40,716 nt of DNA from Tateyamaria pelophila (lineage in GTDB: Bacteria > Pseudomonadota > Alphaproteobacteria > Rhodobacterales > Rhodobacteraceae). The DNA lies in NCBI RefSeq assembly GCF_019966495.1, contig NZ_JAIMIA010000037.1:1-40716 (forward strand), in the 5' to 3' direction. Made by a program: the position numbers and the translations under genes. Shown in pieces: positions 34,125 to 40,432 of the stretch (positions are counted from its first letter, which is position 1; each line of letters opens with the position of its first letter). The notes beneath the pieces were generated by a model that worked only from the letters and a program-made list of their open reading frames with translations, was not told where the DNA came from and made no database searches.

Positions 34125-34945
34125 ATCTGGCCAAAGCCTCCGACTGCGCCCGAGCGACCCGACAAGTGCTTGGCTGTGAGTAACAGAATGATGATTCCGG
34201 GCAGGATATAGATCATACCAATGGCGCCTGTGATGTCGTTTCGCCCGGACGTTGCGAAGTTGAACAGAAGCAGCGGCAGCGTCTCGACCCTCCCGCCCCC
34301 GATGAGCAACGTGAGGATGTACTGGCTCCAGGAGACAAGAAAGGCAAAGAGCCCACCCACGATAATGCCCGGCCGGATTGCGGGGAGAGTCACATACCAG
34401 AATGTCTTGAGCGGCGATGCGCCAAGGCTGCGCGCCTGTGCCTCGAAGGCGGGGTCATAGTTGGAAAATATCCCCGCCATCACCAGAACCATATATGGCA
34501 ACGTCGGGATCAGGTGCACCAAGATCACGCCATGGACCGTGTTATTCAGGCCCATCGAGATAAAGACCGAATGGATGCCGAGGACGACGGCGATGCCCGG
34601 AACGATCGTCGGGGCAAGGATCATCAGCTCGACGATTTCCTTGCCCCTGAATTTATACATGCCCAGCGCACGACCGGCAGGCACGCCCACGAGGATCGAC
34701 AAAAACGTCGCCACCAGCGAAATCCAGATCGTCAGCCACAGGCTATCCAACACGCCGGCGGTATCTGACATCGCGTATTCCCAGGCCCGCATGGACCAGT
34801 TGCGCGGCAGCAGATCGGGATAGAACCAGCCTTTGGCAAAGGACCAGATGGCCAGCGGGATCAGCGGCAATATCAGCCAAGTGATCAGAACCGCGCCGGT
34901 CAGGACACGAAAGCTGCGCATGCCAAGGCTTTCTTGGGTTGCCAT
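34121..34945 (-). CDS. ABC transporter permease (PotC-like)
   Basis: This 274-residue inner-membrane protein has six predicted membrane segments and the cytoplasmic EAA loop (EAQARSLGASPLKTFWYVTLPAIRPG, about residues 168-193) that contacts the ATPase. Topology and size are like PotC-type permeases. It is 3 bases downstream of the first permease gene and overlaps the ATPase gene by 4 bases. Confidence 0.94.
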   Translation of the reverse strand: MATQESLGMRSFRVLTGAVLITWLILPLIPLAIWSFAKGWFYPDLLPRNWSMRAWEYAMSDTAGVLDSLWLTIWISLVATFLSILVGVPAGRALGMYKFRGKEIVELMILAPTIVPGIAVVLGIHSVFISMGLNNTVHGVILVHLIPTLPYMVLVMAGIFSNYDPAFEAQARSLGASPLKTFWYVTLPAIRPGIIVGGLFAFLVSWSQYILTLLIGGGRVETLPLLLFNFATSGRNDITGAIGMIYILPGIIILLLTAKHLSGRSGAVGGFGQI

Positions 34946-34948
34946 GTG

Positions 34949-35806
34949 TTATCCCCTGATCCGGCGGCGCGAATAGCGCACGTAAAAATAAATCATCACC
35001 GCGCTCAGCAAGGCGATCACGATAGCCATGGCTATGGCTTCGGGGCGCGCGGCCAGATCAACGTCGGTGTATTTGCGGTAGGCCAGCACCGGCAACGCGG
35101 CGGGGAAATTCGCTCCCAGAATGGCGGGTATTTCATAGGCGCCAAATGTGAAGGCGAAGACCATGACGCTGGCCGACAACACACCCGGAAAGATCAGCGG
35201 CAATAGGACATAGCGGAAGGTCTGCCATTTGCTCGCGCCCAGCGACCGCGCCACGCTTTCGTAATCCTCGCCAATCGACTGCATATTCGCCAGAACGATT
35301 ACGCCGATGAATGGAATCTCTTTCCATACGTATTGCAGAATGATGCCAATGGCATAGGGATCAAAAACCAGCGCCGGAAAGTCGGCCGGACTCGCGATCA
35401 GATTGAATTCGGCGGCCAGCCGGGCAAAGCTGCCCGATTGCGAAAACAGATAGAGCATGCCGATGGCACCGACCAGATGCGGCACGGTGAGGTTGATCTG
35501 GAACAGGAAATTCACCAAACCGCGCCCGATGAAACTGCGGCGCAACAACAGCGCCGCCCCGATGGCAAGCACCGAGGAAATCACGGTCGAGGTAAAGGCA
35601 ATGTGGAACGTCAGCGCGAAGGAGAGATAAAACTCCCGGTCAGTAAAGACCGAGATATAGGCGTCAAAATTCGGCTGGGTCAGGCCGATGACCGGCATAT
35701 AGTTGAAGCTGCGCATCGCTCCGATGGCGAGACCACCAAAGAACAGCACGACGATAATGAACATGGCCGGCAGCAGCAGCAAAAAGATCTTCATGCGGTC
35801 CGACAT
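34949..35806 (-). CDS. ABC transporter permease (PotB-like)
   Basis: This protein of about 285 residues has six predicted membrane segments and an EAA loop (YESVARSLGASKWQTFRYVLLP). It pairs with the second permease to form the import channel. Two starts are possible: GTG at 35818 and ATG at 35806. The ATG is preferred because GAGGTGTCAGG lies upstream at a workable distance. It is separated from the binding-protein gene by about 90 bases containing two hairpins, whereas all later genes in the operon are tightly packed. Confidence 0.93.
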   Translation of the reverse strand: MSDRMKIFLLLLPAMFIIVVLFFGGLAIGAMRSFNYMPVIGLTQPNFDAYISVFTDREFYLSFALTFHIAFTSTVISSVLAIGAALLLRRSFIGRGLVNFLFQINLTVPHLVGAIGMLYLFSQSGSFARLAAEFNLIASPADFPALVFDPYAIGIILQYVWKEIPFIGVIVLANMQSIGEDYESVARSLGASKWQTFRYVLLPLIFPGVLSASVMVFAFTFGAYEIPAILGANFPAALPVLAYRKYTDVDLAARPEAIAMAIVIALLSAVMIYFYVRYSRRRIRG

Positions 35807-35843
35807 AGCGCCTGACACCTCATCAGATATGCGGGGGAGTATG

Positions 35844-35878
35844 TGTCCACGGCACCCCGAATTTGGGCGCCGCGGACA
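35844..35878 (-). terminator. Second intercistronic hairpin after the binding-protein gene
   Basis: On the minus strand TGTCCGCGGCGCCC (35878-35865) pairs with GGGTGCCGTGGACA (35857-35844), a 14-bp stem with two G-U pairs and a 7-base loop. No U-run follows. It probably limits transcription into, or protects mRNA from decay beyond, the binding-protein gene, giving more binding protein than permease. Confidence 0.6.
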
Positions 35879-35907
35879 GGGTCAGCGGGAGGAGGAGTTA
35901 CTGACCC
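35879..35907 (-). promoter_or_regulatory. Stop-codon hairpin with CUCCUCCUCCC loop at the 3' end of the binding-protein gene
   Basis: On the minus strand GGGTCAG (35907-35901) pairs with CTGACCC (35885-35879). The 15-base loop TAACTCCTCCTCCCG holds the UAA stop codon and a CUCCUCCUCCC run complementary to Shine-Dalgarno sequences. This is the same loop chemistry as the CCUCCUCCC small RNAs near 37400. It could be a 3'-end stability element or the core of a small RNA released from the operon mRNA. Confidence 0.5.
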
Positions 35908-37130
35908 ACGTTCTCAAGCCAGCCTTTTTCGATGGCTGAAATCCAGGACGCCTGCAATTCCGGCAGGGCGGCCTTGGACAGTTCTTCGGCCGGTACGACG
36001 TTTGGATGCGACACGATGGTGGCAAAGTCGGCCTGCACTTCGGGGCTTGTGCGGCTCACCTCGATCGCAGGGGCAGCGCCCCAAACGGTTGGCAAGGCTT
36101 TCTGGTACTGGGCCTCACCGGACAAGAGCACGTTTTGCAAGACCAGTGCGGCCGCCTTGTTGGGCGAATTGAACGGAATGATCGTATAGTTCGTGTTCCC
36201 GATCGTGCCGTCCGTCAGGCCGTACCCCTGCGTGGTTGGGGGGAACACACCGTTTTCAATGTTCAGACCCACGCCCGAAGGTTCGTAGTTGAACGTCAGG
36301 TCAACTTCAGAGTTGGCATAAAGCTGCTCCATCGCAGAGATTGACGCAGGATAGGTTGCGCCCTCGCGCCACAGATAGGGCTCCATATCATTCAGGATTT
36401 GCCAGGTTTTCGCAGCGACCTCGTCGTACTTCGCCTGATCGAAATCTCCCAGCAAGCCGTCGACCCCGCCCGCTGCATGATAGAACACATGGCGGACAAA
36501 GACCGACCCATTGAAATCCGGTGGCGCCGGATAGGTGAATTTACCCGGATTTTCCCGAACCCAGTCAAGCAACTCCGCAATCGAGCGCGGCGGCTCAGAC
36601 GTCCGGTTGGTGTCATAGGCAAACGCAAACTGGGCCTTGGACCAGGGCACCTCGCAGCCATCGACCGGCACGCCAAAATCGTTTGCAATGGCCGGGTTGT
36701 CCCAGTCGATCAGCGCATTGTTCGGCAGAATGTCGGTATAGCCGCAATAAGCGAGCCCACCTTGCTTCATCGTGCGGAAGTTTTCGCCGTTGATCCAGAT
36801 CATATCGACGGACCCGGCATCCGTCACTCCGGATTCCTTTTCGCCCAGCACGATATTCACGGCCTCGACAGTGTCGCTCAGGCCGACGCGGTTCAGGGTA
36901 ATGTCATATTCATCCGACAAGATCCCACCGATAAATTCCGTCACATATTGGTTGATGTTGTCCGAGCCGCCCCACAGGAACCAGTTCACCTCGCCGCCAC
37001 GGGCCAGTTCAACCACTTCGTCCCATGACATGTTGTTCAGCGCATCACCGTCGGCAGTGTCCGCGAACGTGGCCGCCGGAGCCATCATGACGGTCGATGC
37101 CAAAAGGCACTTCATTAGTAAGTGTCGCAT
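35898..37130 (-). CDS. ABC transporter extracellular substrate-binding protein (PotD-like)
   Basis: This is a 410-residue periplasmic protein with a signal peptide (MRHLLMKCLLASTVMMAPAA, cleavage near TFA-DT, residue 24). The mature part has the two-lobe family 1 binding-protein pattern: WDEVVELARGGEVNWFLWGG, QYVTEFIGGIL, DMIWINGENFRTMKQGG. These Trp- and Asp-rich features occur in relatives annotated as polyamine-type or sugar-type SBPs, so the ligand cannot be inferred. GGGAGG lies 6 bases before the ATG. It is the first gene of the 11-gene operon and sits 156 bases from operator site 2. Confidence 0.94.
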   Translation of the reverse strand: MRHLLMKCLLASTVMMAPAATFADTADGDALNNMSWDEVVELARGGEVNWFLWGGSDNINQYVTEFIGGILSDEYDITLNRVGLSDTVEAVNIVLGEKESGVTDAGSVDMIWINGENFRTMKQGGLAYCGYTDILPNNALIDWDNPAIANDFGVPVDGCEVPWSKAQFAFAYDTNRTSEPPRSIAELLDWVRENPGKFTYPAPPDFNGSVFVRHVFYHAAGGVDGLLGDFDQAKYDEVAAKTWQILNDMEPYLWREGATYPASISAMEQLYANSEVDLTFNYEPSGVGLNIENGVFPPTTQGYGLTDGTIGNTNYTIIPFNSPNKAAALVLQNVLLSGEAQYQKALPTVWGAAPAIEVSRTSPEVQADFATIVSHPNVVPAEELSKAALPELQASWISAIEKGWLENVGQ

Positions 37131-37285
37131 TTTTCCTCCCTGAATTCATGTGATGCTGTCGCTGATCCCAAAGGTCCGTCATCCGGACAGTTGAGACTCT
37201 TCAACCAAGACAAACGGCACCAGAAAACGCCGTTCATTGCCAACCGAAACCAAACAACAGCGTATCTGCTTCCTCCAAAGCAAAT

Positions 37286-37297
37286 TTGTATCTACAA
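37286..37297. promoter_or_regulatory. Predicted GntR operator TTGTATCTACAA (site 2)
   Basis: This 12-mer is identical to the one at 21635-21646. On the minus strand it lies immediately downstream of a plausible promoter, TTGACA (37325-37320) and TATCAA (37304-37299, spacer 15), so a bound protein would cover the start region and repress the ABC operon. Two identical 12-bp palindromes in intergenic DNA flanking one GntR gene are very unlikely to be chance. Confidence 0.72.
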
Positions 37298-37298
37298 T

Positions 37299-37325
37299 TT
37301 GATATTAATGATTTTCACCTGTCAA
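37299..37325 (-). promoter_or_regulatory. Candidate promoter of the 11-gene ABC/catabolic operon
   Basis: TTGACA (37325-37320) matches the -35 consensus and TATCAA (37304-37299) is an acceptable -10 element, with a short 15-base spacer. The predicted operator begins one base further downstream. The leader to the ATG at 37130 would be about 160 bases. Confidence 0.45.
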
Positions 37326-37401
37326 GCATGACTTTTCGAAATCAAGCGATGCTCGGCTCGACAAACAGGACATTTTTTGGATGTCTGCCAGCGCGATGCA
37401 C

Positions 37402-37443
37402 AAAAAAGGCCAGCATCTTCGGGAGGAGGTGAAGATGCTGGCC
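37402..37443 (-). ncRNA. CcsR/cuckoo-type small RNA with CCUCCUCCC loop; also the operon terminator
   Basis: On the minus strand GGCCAGCATCTTC (37443-37431) and GAAGATGCTGGCC (37420-37408) form a perfect 13-bp stem. The loop is ACCTCCTCCC and a run of six T follows (37407-37402), so it is a factor-independent terminator. The loop holds the exact CCUCCUCCC motif of the cuckoo RNA family, known in Rhodobacter sphaeroides as CcsR1-4, which are processed from the transcript of the DUF1127 gene ccaF1 and induced by stress. Here it lies downstream of two DUF1127 genes, the same arrangement. The motif can pair with Shine-Dalgarno sequences. Confidence 0.85.
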
Positions 37444-37481
37444 CTTTGCAGCGGCGTAATTCGTTGATGTGTCGCCGCTGG

Positions 37482-37521
37482 ATGCGCTGGTTTACTCTGG
37501 GAGGAGCGAGATCCAGCGCAT
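37482..37521 (-). ncRNA. CcsR/cuckoo-type small RNA with CUCCUCCC loop, first copy
   Basis: On the minus strand ATGCGCTGG (37521-37513) and CCAGCGCAT (37490-37482) form a 9-bp stem enclosing a 22-base loop with GCTCCTCCCAG. It starts 13 bases after the stop codon of the second DUF1127 gene. The loop carries eight of the nine bases of the CCUCCUCCC motif. A short hairpin (AGCGGCG 37450-37456 and CGCCGCT 37473-37479) separates it from the second copy. Position and loop sequence match the processed small RNAs following DUF1127 genes in Rhodobacteraceae. Confidence 0.8.
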
Positions 37522-37534
37522 GTCTTTTATTCGT

Positions 37535-37786
37535 TTAGCGGCCGTCACGCGCCATAAGCGTGTCTGCGTGGCGCCGGATATCGGCCCGCGAGGTGCCACA
37601 TTCTGCAAGTTGCTGATCGCTCATGGCGGACAGCGTGGAGACCATGCGCGCGGTCTGGAGTGACCGCACAACGGAGTTAACCCGTCCAAACGCGCGCGCC
37701 CCGAAATGCATCAGGCCGGCGACAAGGCTGTGTCCTCGATCTGAAGCCGTTGAAAGCGGCTCAGATGCGTGCGAATTAACAGCCAT
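37535..37786 (-). CDS. DUF1127 small protein (CcaF1-like), second of two
   Basis: This 83-residue basic protein ends in the DUF1127 pattern: LSAMSDQQLAECGTSRADIRRHADTLM (lx.Ls.reL.DiGisR.di). The ATG at 37786 overlaps the end of the first DUF1127 gene by 11 bases. DUF1127 proteins such as CcaF1 and SmaP6-type proteins bind RNA and act in RNA maturation and turnover in related bacteria. Here the gene lies directly upstream of two CcsR-type small RNAs, so it probably belongs to a stress-induced sRNA-protein operon. Confidence 0.88.
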   Translation of the reverse strand: MAVNSHASEPLSTASDRGHSLVAGLMHFGARAFGRVNSVVRSLQTARMVSTLSAMSDQQLAECGTSRADIRRHADTLMARDGR

Positions 37787-38000
37787 ATGCAGCCTCACGC
37801 GCAAGTCTGTTGATATCGCCACGCAAGATACCCAAGTCTTGGAGATCGCGGTCGGACAGCGCCGACAATTCGCCATGCGTGGCGTTGTAGACCTTGCGTT
37901 TGGCAAGCGCAGTTTGAATTTGAGTGCGCTTTTGGTTAAAAAATGTGCGGCCAGCATCGAGAACGACGTCTAGCACAGTGCTTGATTGTGTAATTGCCAT
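37776..38000 (-). CDS. DUF1127 small protein (CcaF1-like), first of two
   Basis: This 74-residue basic protein carries the DUF1127 pattern ELSALSDRDLQDLGILRGDINRLAREAAYG in its C-terminal half. The ATG at 38000 is preferred; upstream in-frame starts would run into the divergent LysR gene. It is divergent from the LysR gene with 129 bases between the starts. In R. sphaeroides the equivalent gene ccaF1 is transcribed by heat-shock sigma factors RpoHI/RpoHII; I could not place such a promoter with confidence here. Confidence 0.88.
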   Translation of the reverse strand: MAITQSSTVLDVVLDAGRTFFNQKRTQIQTALAKRKVYNATHGELSALSDRDLQDLGILRGDINRLAREAAYGC

Positions 38001-38024
38001 AGTTATATCCCGTCTATTGCTGCA

Positions 38025-38044
38025 GTGCAGTATTTGTGCTGCAC
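38025..38044. promoter_or_regulatory. Inverted repeat between DUF1127 operon and LysR gene
   Basis: GTGCAG-N8-CTGCAC (GTGCAGTATTTGTGCTGCAC) is a perfect 6-bp interrupted palindrome of 20 bases, 25 bases upstream of the DUF1127 start and 86 upstream of the LysR start. Size and location between divergent genes fit a LysR-type recognition site (T-N11-A class). It could let the LysR protein control itself and the DUF1127-sRNA operon. Confidence 0.45.
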
Positions 38045-38129
38045 AAGACAGGTAGGTCTGTTTGGTAGCGCTCACAATTTGCGGATTTGGCATAGGACCC
38101 ATGCCAGTTTGGAACACGGGACAGGTGAC

Positions 38130-39044
38130 ATGGATATTTCTGCGCAAATGTTGATCTTTGCCACTGTCGTGGAACAGGGCAGTATTTCCGCGGCGGCGCG
38201 CTCAATGGGCCAGACACCGTCGGCGGTCAGCAAGCAGATCGGCTTGCTGGAAGATCATGTAAATTACCGATTACTGAACCGCACCAGAACAGGCATTTCG
38301 CCCACGCAGGAAGGGCAGGAATTCTATGAAAAATGCAAGGCGATGGCCGAAAAATTCAAGGAAGCCGAAGCGCTGATCCTGAACTTCGACGGCACCCCGC
38401 GGGGCCAACTCAAGGTTGCGTGTACTGTCGCCTTCGGAAAATCGCAACTGATCCCTGCCCTGCCGAAATTCATGGAAGAGTTTCCGGAGGTGCGGGTTTC
38501 CCTGAACCTGACGGATCGCGAGGTCGATCTGCAAAGCGAAGGCTTTGACGCGGCCGTGTGCTTTGCCGAACAGCGCACCCATCCCGATACGGTCATGCGC
38601 CGCGTTATGAAAAGCCGCCGGGTCCTGTGTGCCTCCCCTGCCTATCTTGAACGCAGGGGTACGCCCACGGATTTCGCCGCATTGGCCAAACACAATTGCC
38701 TCAGGTTCGCTGGAAACAGCCAGCGAAACTGGTGGAAAAACGATGACCCTGCTGCCAAGCACAGCTTTGAAGCGCAAGGGAATTTCGAGGGAAACAGCAC
38801 CGACGTCATCCTGCGCGCCACGCTTGCGGGCGTGGGGATTGCGCGCCTGCCCCGGTATATGACGGAACAGAAATTCCAGACCGGAGAACTGGTCCATGTC
38901 ATGCCAGAATATGCGCCGCCGAGCACCGATATCGTCGTCATGTTCGCGGACAAACGCAATCTGGCCCCGAAGACGCGCGCCTTCATTGATTTTCTGGTGC
39001 GTCAGTTTCGCGACACGCCAAACCTGAAAATGACCGGCTCATAG
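38130..39044 (+). CDS. LysR-family transcriptional regulator
   Basis: This 304-residue protein has an N-terminal winged helix-turn-helix (about 1-60: FATVVEQGSISAAARSMGQTPSAVSKQIGLLE) and a C-terminal periplasmic-binding-protein-like effector domain (about 90-295). It resembles the CrgA/DsdC-like branch in which RVMKSRRVLCASPAYLERRGTP is typical. The ATG at 38130 is chosen because AGGTGAC precedes it and the protein then begins at MDISAQMLIFA. It is divergent from the DUF1127-sRNA operon, which is the likely target. The effector is unknown. Confidence 0.93.
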   Translation: MDISAQMLIFATVVEQGSISAAARSMGQTPSAVSKQIGLLEDHVNYRLLNRTRTGISPTQEGQEFYEKCKAMAEKFKEAEALILNFDGTPRGQLKVACTVAFGKSQLIPALPKFMEEFPEVRVSLNLTDREVDLQSEGFDAAVCFAEQRTHPDTVMRRVMKSRRVLCASPAYLERRGTPTDFAALAKHNCLRFAGNSQRNWWKNDDPAAKHSFEAQGNFEGNSTDVILRATLAGVGIARLPRYMTEQKFQTGELVHVMPEYAPPSTDIVVMFADKRNLAPKTRAFIDFLVRQFRDTPNLKMTGS

Positions 39045-39103
39045 CGCCCCCGACGTTCCCGGTCAGGACAGACGGGCATGGTCCGGCCAGCTTCGCCATA
39101 TGG

Positions 39104-39328
39104 TCAATTCGGATACCCTAGAACACGCCCCCATGCGATCTTTGACCAGGCCACCTCGTGGAGAAAATACGACACGAACCCGGCGATGGCCCCGGACAGA
39201 GCGATGCCGCCGCCCGCTGCGATCGATCCAGTAAACACAAAACCGATGGCCGTCATGGTGATCAGTCCAGCAACCTGCCAGGTCAAGGCTTTGGTGATCA
39301 GTCGTAGGGTGGTATCCATCTGCGCCAT
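39104..39328 (-). CDS. DUF2061 small membrane protein
   Basis: This 74-residue protein has two hydrophobic segments (about 16-34 and 39-55) and the DUF2061 pattern: RLITKALTWQ near the start and FLHEVAWSKIAWGR at the end. The ATG at 39328 is preferred over one at 39319. Function in this family is unknown; members often sit near sulfate-assimilation or transport genes, which is not the case here. Confidence 0.87.
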   Translation of the reverse strand: MAQMDTTLRLITKALTWQVAGLITMTAIGFVFTGSIAAGGGIALSGAIAGFVSYFLHEVAWSKIAWGRVLGYPN

Positions 39329-39386
39329 CTCCGGGCTGTTTTGAGTTTCCACCGAATTATCCCGGATCAAAGCGCATGGACATTCT

Positions 39387-39396
39387 GCAAATTTGC
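39387..39396. promoter_or_regulatory. Palindrome GCAAATTTGC upstream of the XRE-type regulator
   Basis: A perfect 10-bp palindrome lies 47 bases before the ATG of the helix-turn-helix regulator and 58 bases before the DUF2061 start. It is in the right place for an autoregulatory operator. Evidence is position and symmetry only. Confidence 0.3.
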
Positions 39397-39442
39397 TGCA
39401 CAAACTCTATTATGCAGGATAAAAACAACAAAGTGCAAAATA

Positions 39443-40285
39443 ATGGACAAACGTGATCGTGCATTGATCTTTCGCAAGCGGCTTGAGGAAGCGATGTCCC
39501 TCAAAGGCGTGACGCGCAGCGGCCTTTCGAGAAAAACACGGGTCGATCGCTCGACCATCGGTCAATTGTTGAAAGATGACCAACCCAGGCTGCCCAACGC
39601 GCAACTGGCGGCCGACGTCGCCGATGCATTGAGCGTCAGTACCGATTGGCTTCTTGGACTGACAAACAGGCCCGAAACCCCCGGCGACATCGTGGCAGCC
39701 GCCCTGTCACTCAGCCCCGCGGAACGCACATCGGCGGACGAACAATTGCTGGAATGGCATCACGAAGCTGCCGGTTTCAAGGTGCGTCACGTTCCGGCGA
39801 CATTGCCCGATATTCTCAAGACGGAACGGATGTTGGATTGGGAATATGCGTCCTTTCGCGCACGCCGTTCAGCAGAGGCGTTTTCAGCAATGCAAGATCA
39901 GCTGGAATGGCTCTCTTCCGGCGTGTCGGACTACGAAATCGCGTTGCCGGTCCACGAAATCGAGGCCTGCGCGGACGGAACAGCCTATTACAAGGGGGTC
40001 ACTCAAGACGTGCGATACGAGCAATTGGGTTTTATCGCCGATCAATGCGAGGAAATGTTCCCGCGTTTGCGGATATTCCTGTTTGATGCCCACAAGGTCT
40101 ACAGCGCACCGGTGACGATTTTTGGACCGAATCTGGCAGTGATTTATGTCGGTCAGTGCTATCTGGCATTTCGCGAAGCGGAACGCGTGAAATCATTGAC
40201 GCATCACTTTGATTGGCTGGTCCGTGAGGCCACGGTCGACGCGCGCCATGTGGCCGCGCATATCCGGTCGCTCATGATCCCGTGA
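39443..40285 (+). CDS. XRE-type helix-turn-helix regulator with unknown C-terminal domain
   Basis: This 280-residue protein starts with a Cro/CI-like helix-turn-helix (about 5-70: LEEAMSLKGVTRSGLSRKTRVDRSTIGQLL, then ALSVSTDWLLGLT). The middle and C-terminus (about 90-275) form a separate domain rich in aromatic residues (FGPNLAVIYVGQCYLAF) that I do not recognise, probably a sensor or oligomerisation domain. The ATG at 39443 gives a normal start MDKRDRALIFRKRL. It is divergent from the DUF2061 gene. Its target is unknown; autoregulation through the 39387 palindrome is possible. Confidence 0.85.
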   Translation: MDKRDRALIFRKRLEEAMSLKGVTRSGLSRKTRVDRSTIGQLLKDDQPRLPNAQLAADVADALSVSTDWLLGLTNRPETPGDIVAAALSLSPAERTSADEQLLEWHHEAAGFKVRHVPATLPDILKTERMLDWEYASFRARRSAEAFSAMQDQLEWLSSGVSDYEIALPVHEIEACADGTAYYKGVTQDVRYEQLGFIADQCEEMFPRLRIFLFDAHKVYSAPVTIFGPNLAVIYVGQCYLAFREAERVKSLTHHFDWLVREATVDARHVAAHIRSLMIP

Positions 40286-40432
40286 CATCGGCAAGCAGGG
40301 TTTCCTCAGGACCCGCGCCTTTAGATTTGTCATCAATGCGTTGATGTTTTTGTGCAGATCATTGTTTTGCATGCATTCATCAGAGCGTGTCAGGCGAGGG
40401 ACCAGTCGTCTGACAAAGTGGCTCTCGGGAAT

